Origin: Boswellia sacra
Taxonomy: Eukaryota > Streptophyta > Magnoliopsida > Sapindales > Burseraceae
Length of the DNA: 64,000 bases
Direction of reading: 5' to 3'
Assembly (NCBI GenBank): GCA_013180625.2
Contig: SNVD02010181.1
Location: 248,001-312,000, forward strand
Positions 28,617 through 43,258 of the stretch are shown in pieces (the stretch's first letter is position 1; each line of letters opens with the position of its first letter). The position numbers and the translations under genes are program-made. The notes beneath the pieces are model-generated. The model was not told where the DNA came from. It ran no database searches and saw only the letters and a list, made by a program, of their open reading frames with translations.

Positions 28617-31237
28617 TGATACAAATAGTTAAATATGTCTGTCAACCGATAACCTACAAACCTATTTAATGATACAGATTATTACCAACTTATAATATAA
28701 ATATTATGAATATGAAACTTTATATCATTAAACAAGTTAGAATGATTTTAATTATTTTCTTCTATATATTAATACTTACTTATATGATTATGATAATTTT
28801 GATTTATATAAATATGTAGAATGTAGCTAATTTTGCATATATGAGTCATACAATTAAGTAGGTTATGTGAATTAAATACAACAGAATTATAACATGTTAA
28901 ATGCTGTATCTATATTTTAAGTCTTGTTATGAATAATTAAATGGGTTAAATCAATATTTGCCAAAATTTCATTAATTCATATAGTGAGATACGACATTAA
29001 TACGACACGCAAACATGAATTGTCATGAAATCGGATGATATAAAGCATTTCTTATTTTAAGGTAAGAAATAATAGTAAAAGAGGATTTATGTCCACGTGA
29101 AATAAAAATGCTATGATCATTTGTTGAAATTAACTTAGTCAAACCTTTCAAGCCTAATTAATAAGTCTTGATTTTATGCTTTTTGGGATGAATTTTCGTT
29201 TGTTCTTTTGGACTAATTACATTGAAAGAAGATGAATCACACTTCATGGCAAACTCTTAATATAATACATACAACATATATATGGTAGTTCTCACAATGT
29301 ACCCTATAAAATCCAGGCAGATATTGGTGAATATTTATAGGCTAATTTTGGTAAAAGGAAATGTTAATATAAAACAAATTAAACTACATGTGTTGTTGGT
29401 GTGAAATTTCTTGCAATAGATTTTATAATAATTTATTTTTCCTTTTGAGAGGAGGGAAATTGTGATATTTGATGAATCCCAATAAAATATACAATAAAGT
29501 CAATGTCACAAAGCACTATCGAATAATCAGTAGCTACTTTAATCTTGCTTAATTATATTAGTTAACTTGATCTAGCCAAGTTGGTAGCAAAACTAATTGT
29601 TATTCATATGCTTACTGGCTAAGCAATTGCATAGGGTTTGTTAATTACTGCAATGAAGGACTAATTGAATCTCAAAGTCATGTGTGGTAATTTAATAATG
29701 CACCTCTTTTTTTTTTTTTTTTTAAATAACCAAAATTACAAGTGGTGTATGATTTCTACAAGTTGATTTGATTTGTCCATTATTCTAAACATCTTGAAGG
29801 AAAGACCTACCCAAAAATGATGTTGAAATAATTGATGTTTGAGAGTCTGATTACAACCGCAAACTAAGTAGTCTTCATTTGACTAGCAAAAAGCATTTTA
29901 GTTTGTAGTCTACTCAAAATATGGTAGGAGAAACCAAGTCAGTTTGGTCGGTAATTTCTCATGAAAATGATAAACATATAAAATTTAGTTAATATGTAAC
30001 ATGTTGAAATAATTTCTCCTAATAGAGATTTATTTTTCCTTTAAAAAAAGTTCTTCGATTCAAAAATATGGTTTAAATCTATACAACCAAAGATTGATCT
30101 TCAGTTAAATCCTCGTTCTTCTTAGAAAAGATTCACTTTCTCAATATATATAACTTAATTTATCCCATTTGAATGGAATCCTCTTGAATACGGTACTTTT
30201 AATTTGTTCTGATTTCCTATTTAAAACTTCGTTTCTCAAGCTAGTACTACGTAGAAAGGTGGCTAGAATGGGTCAAAGTTGTTGCTGGCAAGTCTCAATT
30301 GGGAGCAGTTGGTTTCTTGCTTTCCAAAAGTGATTAAACTAAAAGTACTCCTTGTTCTTCATTGATTGATAAGAGAATTGCCCCAAATAATGATTGCTTT
30401 TGATCTTTGAAACTTCATTCACTCAAGTCTTGAGGAGAATCAAGTTAGGTTCAAAAATTCAACACAGAATATATCAGAAAATGTGTCCACATACAACTCA
30501 TGCTTTAGGGTGCATCAAAAGAGGCAAAAATTTGTTCTATTGCAGCCTTATTTACTTTATTTTAACAAGAACAATTATGTTCCATTTTCAATTTTTATTA
30601 TTGATTATCTTTATAGCAACAATATATTTATGGTAAATTATTTTATCTTATTTAATTTATTTTATCAACAACAATTGTGTTCCATTTTCATTATTATTTA
30701 AAAATTTTTATTTATTTGTAGAGTAGTACTACGTTTACAAATTTTATATGCAAACAAACATATATAAAAGCTATGTGATATTGCTAATTTATTCACACAT
30801 CATCATTTTCATTAAATAAATTGATTTTGTATATACATTACTTCAATCAATTTATAACACATCAGTTTGTATGCATAAATTTGTACGTAAAGTTTGTAAG
30901 GTTAATATTATTTCTATTTTTATAAATAAACAGTATTGAAAACTAAATCTAAAAAAGCATATAAAAATATTTTGATACATTTTTAACATTTTTAAAATTT
31001 TAAAGCGAAAATATAGTTTGATGTAGCTTCATGCTAACACTCGAGTCCATATAATTTATTTAGAGGTGGGGGAATGAAAAGTTGAAGACTTACGGTGTGA
31101 GCTCCTTCCATTTGCCCAACACAGTTATTATGACTTAAAAAAATAAAACAATATTTTAATTGCTAATTTACTTTGATTATTAAAGTTGCATAGAGTTGTA
31201 AACATTATTATTGTTATTATTTACTAAGATTTCAACA

Positions 31238-31436
31238 TTGTTTGGATGCAAACCGACCAGCAATATTAAACTCATATAACATGTTTATTGCATTATAAAA
31301 ATAAATTATGTTTTTATATAATTTTTATTTACTTATTTATAATTTTTACTTATTTATTTTTATTTATTTATTTATAATTTTTATATAAATTTAAAATTTA
31401 CTGTATAGATACTGCAGCTCAGCTGAACCCAAACAA
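31238..31436. mobile_element. Possible small MITE
   Basis: TTGTTTGGATGCA at the left and TGAACCCAAACAA at the right are inverted repeats matching at 11 of 13 positions around about 170 bp of AT-rich sequence. Ends starting TGTTTGG are common in plant MITEs. No clear target duplication was found, so confidence is low. Confidence 0.3.
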
Positions 31437-32545
31437 CTCCCAATAATGCCACGATATAATTTTTATTTACTCATTTATGATTATTATACTCTTATTTATT
31501 ATTTTTATATAATTTTGATTTTTGTTGTATAAATATAATAGCTGTATTGTAACATGACCGATTCTTTGTTAGTGCACAATTTTATTTTATATTAATTATT
31601 TTTATTTCGAGTAGACAGAAAACTGACGTGAATTCTTTCTACTCAAAATATTCTACATACTTCCGATTAGGACGCATATAAATCGTAAAATAGTATGCGT
31701 TATTGTTACAAGGTTATTTCATCGAGTCCCCTTCTAAAGGTTAATTCCAGATTATTCAATCAATTTTATTGGCAATGGGAGGAATTCTTTTTTAAAGAAA
31801 AAGTTTATTCTGATTACAAATTCGTAAACAAAGAAAAAAGGAGGACAATTTTTTTTGTTTTTAAATTAATTTTCTAAAACAAAAATATTTTTTTGATTTC
31901 TCACTTTTATATTAGAAAAAGAAAATGAAAACCAAACACACTGTACACTATTGATTATAACAAACGTTTAACGTCACCCATACACCTAACAAATTAAGCT
32001 TAATAACATATGAGATATTATATTATTATTTTTCTTTTATCTATCATAATATATCCTATTCCTACCAACCAACATAATCAATAATTTTCAATATTATAAG
32101 AATACGATACCTCTAATTCATGAGAATATCGTAAGTATTTTCTGCTGTTATCATTGATAATTTCATTCTACTATCGAAAAATAAGTATTTTGTCATCCCA
32201 AAATCTTCTGATTGATACATATTAACACTTTAATATTATATCGCTTGAGAAAAATAAAATTTCAACATTTCTGGTTTCTATGAATATTTACAAGTGGCCC
32301 AAAAACCATTTTCTTCATAGTAATACAGAATGATACATACAATTTCGTATAGATTTTGTCTCCTCCGTGGCTGTTATTTTTTATGCTTGGACAACTGGTC
32401 CACTCTTTTTACTCTATCAATTCAAGTCTTTAGTTTCCTAGAAAAAGAAACAAGGAAAATTGTATCCTAGGGAGGTATGTACAATTTGATTCCTTCTATG
32501 AACTAAAAAGGGTCAGAAGATTTAACCCAGAAAAGGTGGCTGCTG

Positions 32546-35500
32546 TCATGAGTTTGCGGCGAAATGATTAAATATGGTTTCCAGAGTTGATTGGCTGATA
32601 CTATATTCTGCTATTCCCAATCGATTTCTGACAAATATTTTGGGAACTAATCAGCTTGACAAGCTCAATTAAAGGAAAAGATTAAAATTCTGAAGAGGTT
32701 CAAATGCATGCTCACCTGTTTCGTTCCAGAGGTCCGAAAATATCAGCAAGCGACAGGCCTTCTATATATGGCAACTGCAGTCAAAACTCTGGATCGATTA
32801 CTATTTGAATCTTCAAAGACAACCTAAATATGAGAGATGGAATGCACCAATACTCCAAAACAGCAAATAATTCTCTCAAACTCAACAAGCATGTCCTGCG
32901 GTCGATATCAAGGCCACAGGCACAGATGATAATTTATTAAGAATAAACTCGTGTAATGATGGCATTACCAGTTCATTCAATCTTGACTATCAAAAAGTTG
33001 TGTATATTGTTATTCCATTTTTCTTGAGGAAGTCGGGCCTATATTCTATTAGGTTAAAGGATTTCTGATCCATGGTGTCAGAGGGTCTCACACTCATGGT
33101 TCAGAAAGAAGGCTCTCATTAACAATCAGACTTGCGGGAAGGGGCATCAACAACCCCCACAACGCATTTGATCTGCTGATAGTTTTTACCAGAGTCGAAA
33201 GATTGGGGAATGGTGGACCAATATACCTGTCATGAACATGAGTATCCTACATTCTTTCACATTGAAAACCATATCCACATCTACTGGCATCCCTAGGCAG
33301 CCCACTCCAATGTGAATAGGATCTAAAACATGGAAGCTTTCCCAATCTTCAATGTGAAAGCAAGCGGACAGTGTTCGACATACGAAGAGGCATTGCAAGA
33401 TTACAGCCAAACCACATCAACTCCAAGCTGATGAGAAGCCTCAACCTCATAGAGGAATTTCAGTTTCATCTTAGGTTACAATGCTTTCAATTATGTTAAG
33501 CACCACCCTTCATTTCTTTTTATTTCAATTTTTCTAGGTTCTAGAGCATTGAAAACGGAAAGAAGGAGAATTTATAGGCAGTACAAGCAATCTTATTTCA
33601 TAGATCATCATGCAAATCAATTGAACAACCAGGAGATTACTGATTTTACCTGATATTTGACACTTAATCCATTGCATCCGTGGAATGTTGAGCCAGGAAA
33701 TGAAGACTGGATAAATGAATCAATTACCGAAAACTTTTCTTTGGCTAACCACCACTCGGCAAAGATTGGCAATGGTATACCACCTATCAAAACTTGAACA
33801 GCTAAGTCAAATAATTCTAAGGAAAAATAAATAAATCACCAAAGTTGGAGTCTCTCTTATAATTCAAGCAGCTTGCTGTATATATACCCAGTTTAGCACA
33901 TAAAAAATAAGGATACTGCTTTAACATCTATATGCCAATTTCTCATGGTCATTTGCATTAACATAATGGGAGTATGATAGATCATGATGTCTCATCGACT
34001 TGAACTATTTTCCTGAATTAGATATTGTCATATTTGACAATATGTTTTCTTAATTTTCTTTGTCTGCAAAAGTGATTTTTTTAATGTTTCAAGCGCATCT
34101 TTCAGGTGACTACATTATGAATTTCTTTTTGGCTTCTGTGGATGTTTGGTGCACAAATCAGATGTACAAGGAACACTCATACCATGCCGAAGCAATTGCT
34201 CTGATAACTGTTCACCAAAAGCCCCACCAGAGACAGATGTTGAAGATACAAGTGTCTTTATTCTTTCTTCATTGCCCAGCCAGCGTCCAATCATAACTAT
34301 CATTTCTTCTGACAAGCTAATTTCTGCCACTGATGCATTTTCTGAGGTAATGCAGTCAAGACCACCAATGCACACTTCAAGATCACTTAGCAAGCTCCTT
34401 GGATGAGAAGGAACGTCAAAAATCCTTTCCCGAATATGTCGGCAAAAGCTTTCCAAATCCAGAGAACTAACTTCGGTAGGTTTAACCTGAGGACAGGAAA
34501 AACAAAATTAGATATTTAATTAGGCTCTAAACCTTGTAAAATTAATTATAAAGCTTAGTAATTAATTATAGATTGTAAACCTATCAGAAGTGAAGCCTCA
34601 TATATCATGAAATACCTCTAACTCAAGATAATTTCCAAATCGTGTTTTCAAATGTTGGGGACTTCCAATGCATCTTAGCTGGCCTCCAACCTAAAAGGGA
34701 CAGGTAATGGTGCTGTCAATCGTCACCAAGAAGTGTCTCAACTCTCAAGCTTGTAATGTAAAATGTAAATTCATACCATTATCCCAATTCGGGTGCACAG
34801 TGCTTGAGCTTCATTCATGCTATGGGTTGTAAGAATAACTGCTGTCTTCCCTTGTCTAGTTGACAAACGGGATATTACTTCCCACATGAATCGTTTAGCA
34901 AGAGGATCCATACCTGAAATAGTTATTAATCAGCAACTAGCCATTATTGAGCTTAGAGAAGGAAAAAAATTGTTGAATAAGGAAAGAGAATCTGTAAAGA
35001 AGATACCATTTCTTCTAAGAATGGGTGAGATATGTCTTTGCAAAAGACAAATTTTCAAAATTAAAAATTATTTTAGTAGTTTTAACATTTTGAGCTTCAT
35101 ATCCATAAAAAAATTAAAAACTCCACCGTGCTAGAGAATGGATGAACCTCTTCAAAATTTTGATTTCTAATGATGTCATTACAGATGTATCTTACTGGAT
35201 TACACAAAATCTGCAGGGTTACAGGGTCAAATTGGTCAAAGTATTACTTCCCAAACTTACAGAATCTCTTGTTCTGAGCTTAACAAAGATCTATATAACA
35301 TTATATTTGTCCAATTAAACCATGTCTTTTCAAAAAGTACCTGACTTGCAAGAATAGATGTTTACAATAAAAAATATTAAATCATACAAAAAAAAAAAAA
35401 ACTAAAATTGCTAAGCACATATTGTATATTTATATCTACACTAGTTTAAGAGTTTAAGTATGAAATCTAACAGAGTTATGAGAAGTTTATACCTGTGGAT

Positions 35501-38500
35501 GGCTCATCCAGAATAACTATTGGAGGATCTCCAATCATTGCAATCGCAACAGATAATTTACGCTTGTTTCCCCCACTAAGGGTAAATGATGGCTTGTCAG
35601 CATGCTTCAACAAGTCAAACTCTACTAACTTTTCCATAACAACCTGCCCATAAGGTTAAGCGTTATTAGGGGTCCATCATGCGGTTCTCACATCAAATAA
35701 AAAACATTTTATTTCTCACTATCTTATTTCTATTACCCTTATCAATTCATGCGGTGGACCAGATTCAAAACTGAGTACTATAGAGGACCTTATACTCTTT
35801 AGTAATCTGGAAAACCATAGGACAAAATATCTTGGGTAATGGCCCAAGCAAATTTCAACCTTTGTTTCTTGGTTGAAAACCAGGGATCATACCATCCTAT
35901 CCTCTAGAGGTTTACGAGGAAGATCTTATATTGCAAATAGGAATTTGCTGTTGTGTTATTGTTCAAGGTGTTTGATTACAAAATAAATCCAATTGTATGT
36001 AATTGTACAACTACGGTCACATTTATCTAACCTAAGACATTCAAATCTTAAAGGAAAAGTAGTTAAAACCCATCCATATCCTTTCATATCAAACCAAAAA
36101 TATCAACAGTGTAACCTAAAAAACTAATGAATGAACTACCAGGCATAAACATAATATGTGCTGATTCTAAATTGATATACATACATCATCTATCCTGTAA
36201 TCTGCCACTCCTTTTATCCTTGCATAAAGCTCAAGATGCTCTTTGACGGTCAAATATTCCAATAGAGCATCAAATTGGGGGCAATATCCAATCTGTGAAT
36301 TGTTTACAAATTTAAAAGAAAAAAAAAAAGACGTTAGATTAAAAGCATATTTTCAAATGGACAGTTTAGATTCAATAACAATAAGAACAATATGATTGAA
36401 TCAGAACATACAAGCCGACGGGCAGCCTTGGGATTTGAACATATATCTTTGCCAAAAATAAAAGCAGTTCCATCAGTTGGATATTCTTCTCCTGCACAGA
36501 AAACAAGTTTTCAGAAAGTAGGAATAAGATATCTTTCAACCCTCATTCTAAATGCCAAGGCAGGAACACAAAGACAAACATTCCACTTCCAATATCAGAA
36601 ATGTTGGCACTTGCATGGTGACATAATTTTCTAGTACATAAAAGTATTGTTAATGTAGCATGGTCTACTATTTCATTAGGCTTCATTTACTCTTTCCATT
36701 AATTTAGTTATTTAGGGTTTAATTAATTTAGAAATTTATTATTTAGGGATTTTGACTTTTTCTAATTAATAAGATTCCCAATCTGATATGATTCTATTTT
36801 TCAATTCGCATTAGGGTTAGACTAGCATGAATAGAGTGCCTCCAGTTATTTGATTTTCTAGGCTTTTTATGATTGATTGTTGAGAATAAAGATGTGTTCT
36901 TCCCCCAAATTTCAGACTAGTTTCTTACCCAATTTCTTCTCAATTTTCTCCCTATTATTCTTTTTTTGGATTATTGATTTTTAGTGATAGTCCCAGGTCA
37001 CTTGTGTCTTCTCATAAAGATCCATCATAGCAGTAAGGCAAAAAATCTAAATAATCACAAGGAAAGATAGTAATCACTGTAAAGTAAAACATCAATCAGC
37101 ATTCATGAAGTGAAATTCTCCAATAAATTAACCAGATCCATACAAAATTAACTTCTAAACTAATTCTGGAGGGAATAGGATTATTATTATTATTTTTTTT
37201 TTTTGAGTAAACAAACTTTCGTTAGAAAAGAAAAGAGAAGATACGTAAAGAAAAGAGCAGGTACAAAAGTAAACAAGCTGTGCACATATGATCCAATTAA
37301 TGGATCATAAAAAAGTCAAAACAGTATAGGCTGAGCAGCTAAAGCAGAGATCCTACGGACAATGAAAACTAGAGCCAATAGCCAAAGTTAACCTATAAGT
37401 CCTTCCCAGTTTAAGTGTATACAGAAAAAAGAAGAATCCTAAAAAGCTTTGGATATTGAAGCCCAAAGAATTTTCATATTAAATGCACCACTAATACCGG
37501 TATTGTATTTTTGGAGAGCAATTGGATCATACCAGATAGCATAGACAGAGTTGTAGTCTTCCCAGCTCCATTGGTTCCTAAGAAACCAAAACACTCTCCC
37601 ACTTGAACTGAGAAAGTCAATGACTGAACAGCGACTTTTGCATCATAATGCTTTCCCCCAGGATAAACCTAAAATAGGTGAAGATACCACTATTAGACAA
37701 TGACAAAATGCCGTAGTAAAACCATTCCAAAGAGAACTTGAGGACAATGAATATTATACATTACAAAAATACCTTTCGAAGGTTTCGCAAGTAAATGATG
37801 GCATTATCAACTGAACCTGAAAGTACCCTATTTCTTTCTGTCTGTACATCTGCATCTTCTTCAAGATCAACAGCAACAGCTTCTGAGGAAGATTTTAGTA
37901 GAGGCTCCAAGTATCCAGAAGAGGTATCACAAGAGAGATTTCTAGTTCTGTTCCACCACTCCTTTATTGTCCCAAGGGTCCATTTGTGAAAAGGAAAAAC
38001 TTCAAGTCCAAGTGTTAAAAGAAAGTAACAAACACTCTGTCATAATAGAAAAAATTGAATCAGACCTCAACATAAATTAACGTTTATTTAAACACAGGTT
38101 CAAGAGGCAAACATGTAAGAGATTCAGATTATTGAAAAAAGACAGATCCCAGAAAACACAAGCACATTTCACAGCGAGCTGAAGTGTAGTAGTCCATGTT
38201 CACCATGACTTTGAAAAATCAAATTAACTAAATAACGTGGAAGAACAGCATAGGCTATGTTTCTGACATTAGATAGGAATTCATACATTAATCTTGAAAT
38301 GAATTCCAACAGAGAATATCTTTGTATGAATTGCTCTACAGCAAGATGGGAAGTAAAAATTTATTGGCAAAATAAAAATAAAGCCTTTGTAGAAGGTCCC
38401 CGGATGGTGAAGATTGTAGCATTGATAAGTTCAAACCATCTTGGGTTCCAACAGTGAGCCATAAATCACTACCAAGTGGGCTTCACTTGATTTAAGTTTA

Positions 38501-41500
38501 CGGGAGCATTTGATCAAATTCCAAGATCTTTTAAAGTTCTCATAACTACATAACATGCAGGGAAGGGGCGATGATTACACTTCCACATACATTTTCAATG
38601 TATACTCCATTTTAAATGGAAGTTTCTTTTCTTCTAGTTTTTTTTTGAGGTAAACAACAAAACTTTCATTGAAAAAAAAAAGAAAAAAGAAAAAGAAAAG
38701 AGTTGATACAAAAGCTTTTCTTCTAGTTCTTATTTTCCACATTTTTTTCATTCATTGTCTTTGGACAGAACAGGTTTGTTAGTAGTGCTTATATGACAGA
38801 TGGTTCCCATCTGTAACAGAAAGAAGAGACAACCAAAGCTTTCTCACCAACTTTTGAAATTAAAATAAGTTTCTAATCAGCATGAAATAACTGTAGACTG
38901 AAATTTGCATTGCAAATGCTCCCTTTTAATGCTCTTAACAATATACACCTCTGTCACCTCTAAACCTACTATGGCAAAATAAAGAAACCATAAACAAACA
39001 TAACAGAGCAACAGTTTCATGTAAAGGGCTTGCATTACGAGATCACCTCAAAACCAAGGTAACAAATAGAGGCACCAGTAATATTCCAATCAAACACCCC
39101 ATCACTAGATTTTTCTTTCATTCCTTGCCGTAAAAGGGCGAGCGAAGCAAGCCCATCAGCAAAGCAAAACCCTGGTGACAATCTGAAGAAGTTCTGAAAA
39201 ATCATAGTACACATTAGTCAGAAAGATAAGTTCATCATCAACATTAAGAGTTGCAATATATGCAAGCACAAAAGTTTCGCAACAATCAACTTAGAACTTA
39301 AAAGTAGATATCAAGTGGTTAGCTCTCCTCAAATCATCAGCAGAGTAGATTAAGTAAAATTTCAGAAAATTCTTTTTACGACATAGTACTCACAGCAAAT
39401 CACACATCTTAGTTTGAATATATGGAAATGTAAAAATGAATGTTTTCCAACCTTGAGAATAGAATTTGTGGTTGCTGTTGTCTTTATAAGCTCCATAATA
39501 AATGATAAAACCATCAGAATGAGACCAGAGAAGAAGTGGACCAAGAGGACAACATTCTGCACGTACAATTAAAATATTTAACGATTCGTAAGAGTAATCT
39601 TGATGCTCTGAAGTCAGAAATGCTGAAAAAAGAAATCCTATTAACCTGGGCCATTGTGTGATCAGAGAAGAAGAATGTCAGGCAATAAGTTGATGACGCA
39701 ATTGCCAGTCCATACTCCAAAAAGATGAGGATGGTTGCCAACAAACAATCCCATCCTACAAACTGATCAAGACCTACAAAATCAAATTAACAGGGATTAA
39801 ACAAAATAAATAAATAAGATGAAGAAAAATTATACATGATGCTGTAAGACACAGATGTTACAGCAAGATAATCCTAACTTTCAGGAACAATTGATTTATT
39901 CATTTGTTTCCTTGATGATGTTGCCTTTTTATTTGGATAAATGATTAGCTCTATTATAGGAAACTATCCTTATAATCAAGCCTTACGATTTCATGCTCTC
40001 AGACTACATAAAAGAGACTTTCTTTTGGAAAGAATCATCATCAAAAAAATAATCAAAAGATTATCTTTTTATCAGTCAAATTAGTGTTTCTTCTTCATGG
40101 TCTTTCCAAGAAGCAGTTAATCAAGTGCCAGAAGTATAATGGTATTTAGAGTCCCCTTTTCCATTTCACTGATTTCCTTAGAGCTCATACATATATCAAT
40201 TACCATTCCAATCATCCTTCAATGAAGCACAATTTTGGGGAAATTTGCACATATGCGAAACTTTATGGTCAACCCGAGGAAATGTAGAACCTAAAATACA
40301 AGAAAAATCTGATGTTGTAGGAGAAAAGTTGAAAAAGAACAGATGTGCAATACCCAGCTCAATGCTGTTAAGCTAGAATGAAAATGATACACTTAGTGAC
40401 AGACTAGCACCCACAGCTTTACAGATTTTCTTGTGTCAGACTATCACCCACAGCTTTACAGATTTTCTTCTGTCTTGTCTGCTATAATTAATAGGGGAAT
40501 GTATTTTCAGATGACAACTTCAAAGTGCAAGCCAAGCAGGCAAACACCCATAATCCAGTTAATACCTTCTACCGCACAAAATACCACGTTAAAGGTTTGA
40601 ACAATATTGACATTGATACACCAAAAAACTTGTCAGTAGCAACGGCGAGGAAAAGATGAAAGACATCATAGTAAACAATAAAATTTTTAACGCGATAACT
40701 AACAAAAACAGAGCACTTGAATAACAAGCATGTTAAAGAAAATCTCTTGAAATCGTATAATTGATCACATAAGGAGGAAAAAAAAATTCTGTCAATAATA
40801 TTCACAAATGCAGGAGACAAAATTTTAGCCTGGAAAAAACTCCCAAAACTAGTGAGGATTATACAAAGGGGATCCAGAAAAGTACCAAAGATGTAGAAGA
40901 GAATTATTGCAAAACTTGAAGGACATAAGAAGCTGATAAAGTCCCATATATACGTAGAAATCCAGTATGAAAGTATAGAAACCTGGAAAGAATGATGAAA
41001 CACGTTACAAGAGTATTGAGTGAAGAAATTTGAAGAAGCTTTTTGTTTCTTTCTTTCTTTCTTTTTTTTTTTTTTTTTAATGAAGAAAAACCATACCCCA
41101 CTTATTAATTGTTGATGTTTCGCTTTCACCTCACGCTCCTGCATCACATATCATGATGTATCACACAACTGGGAAGAAAGAAAGCTAGAAGTAGAAAATA
41201 TTGGTGTCACAAACTACACAAAATCCTAAAAACCTAGTTAAGTGGATAATTTTGACAACAACAAAGATAAAACAACAAAATATACAATAAGTTACATTCT
41301 TCATTACAAGGCAGCTAAATGATATTAGTGAAGAGGCCACAATACCTTTGATGGAAAGTCAAGAAAAATAGAAATAAAATCATTAAATTTATCCATGAAT
41401 CACAGCCCTTCCACAAAATAAACTACCCAGATAATGACTTTTCTTTCTTCTTTATACATCTAAATTGGGAAGGCATTTTGGGTTAACTTTGAGTAGTTTG

Positions 41501-41650
41501 TCTTGTTTGGTTAACGGAGGGAAGACTTATTTTGTATAGAATTTTACTCCTTATTTTTTGGGCCCTCATGGATATCTAATCCAGTAATGTAATTTTTTTC
41601 ACTTCAATATGATTGTTCAGTCTCTTATTTAAATATAAATATAAATATAA

Positions 41651-41681
<31 letters not shown>

Positions 41682-43227
41682 TATAACTACCCAGATGAAC
41701 TTCATCTTCTTGCAAATGTCATTTATGCCACTTTCTAAATAGAACAAGGACATTTATTACATAGAAAATTTCATACAAAAGTATTTTAGAGTAGTTCCAA
41801 AAATGTTTACCTTTACAATGGAAACAGCAAATGAGGCAGGAATAAATGAGAAGGCAATACTAACAATTATTGCAGCTGAGAAGGCGTCCAGATCCTACAA
41901 ACACGAAATTTAAAATGTAATCCAAACTAAATATTATGACAAGAAGATACTGGTACCATCCTAGATTCTATAAAGCATATAGGAGCTACATGTGAGAGAG
42001 TAATAAAATTTACTCTTCTTATACCGGCTGTTAACACAGGGAAACAACTTATGTAGGCATGTCAAACACTCTTTTTGACACGAAAGCATATTGCCTCCTT
42101 ACCGCTGCACTCTATGTTGCAAAAACCACAGAGTGATAAAAATGAAGGACGCGGCCACAAGACACTATGCAGCCTCTTTTATAAGGACATGTTAATGGCT
42201 TGTTTTATGTCATGCATAACTTAATCATAAAATTTCTTGTGCTCTTCAAAGAAGGAATCCTGCTGATATTTTGTTTCCAAAGTTACACAGAAGTTCCTTC
42301 ATACTGTGTTAGAAGACAACTCATATCCCTTTCCCATAACTTTTTACTGTAAACTTGCACACTGTTTCCAACATTAAAGCTGATGCCAGATTTCCCACGT
42401 TTCACAATATATAACCATTTGCTATAGAAAATTAATAAATAAACAAATAATTTGAAAGAGAAAATACTAAAATATATTCCTCATAAAATAGAACTGCATC
42501 TTAAGCTGCAAATGTGTCCCTTTCTAGTGTTCAGCAGGTCATAATTATTTTTAAGCCTTCCCTTTTTCCTCCTGTTTAAGTTTGTCATATTAAGAGAGTT
42601 TCACTGGAATTAATATTCCAATTCAAACTTTCAGTTTGACAGTATATATTTGAGAAAATATTAAAATGAGCAGAAGCATACATGATGTTGTAACCGCTGG
42701 CTGCTTGTCATGGGCAGAGGATGGTTGCGTGTTCGAATTGTCATGTTTCTATTACGTGTAGCAAGCCTAAGAATTGCAGCATTCATCACATTGATATAAG
42801 TTGGAGCAGCATGCTGACAAGAACTGTTATGTAGTACAGTGAAGCCTAAACTTCCATCGTCATTCTGATCATCCATCACAATAGCCCCATATCTGGGATA
42901 TGGAAATACATCAAGATGAGACAAAAAAATTAAATCAAAATGTTACACATGCTGACAAAGATAATCCGGAGGGTTTGTTTGAATGCAGAATGCTCAAAAG
43001 TAAAACAGTAAAAAGGAAAAAAAATCCAGACTTGCAACATAACAAAACAAATCTAGGGAACTACCTCAAGAGGTAAATCTTCTATATGAGATAATAAGTG
43101 CCTATAAAAAGACATAAATGCTAGGAACAAATAAGAGCTTTCACTTTATATGGCATGTGTGGTGATTGTCCACCATAAAACATCCCAAAGCCTTAAAAAA
43201 AAAAAAAAAAAACAAAAAAAAACAAAA

Positions 43228-43258
<31 letters not shown>

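Larger units (their letters stand above)
26883..32545. other. Convergent intergenic region between HSFB3 and ABCA1
   Basis: No gene recognised in 5.7 kb of AT-rich DNA. It includes both 3' UTRs, a promoter-like TATA module near 27626, a decayed repeat (about 28480-29040) and a possible MITE at 31238-31436. Confidence 0.6.
32546..37668 (-). other. ABCA1: ABCA1 exons 31-40: second nucleotide-binding domain and C terminus
   Basis: Exons: 37533-37668, 36412-36491, 36185-36292, 35493-35643, 34777-34913, 34616-34690, 34183-34486, 33650-33783, 32716-32774, 32546-32627. Walker A GTNGAGKT is at about residues 1503-1510, the Q-loop GYCPQFDAL in exon 33, the signature LSGGNKRK at about 1602-1609, Walker [14 protein letters not shown] from about 1622 and the H-loop [10 protein letters not shown] in exon 35. 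The C terminus [17 protein letters not shown] resembles the VFVNFA-type tail of ABCA proteins. Confidence 0.95.

Noticed and set aside
36654..37020. LTR-like sequence in ABCA1 intron 31
   Set aside because: Contains a TTTAGGG/TTAATTA-rich stretch like some LTRs, but I could not find matched TG/CA ends or a target duplication.
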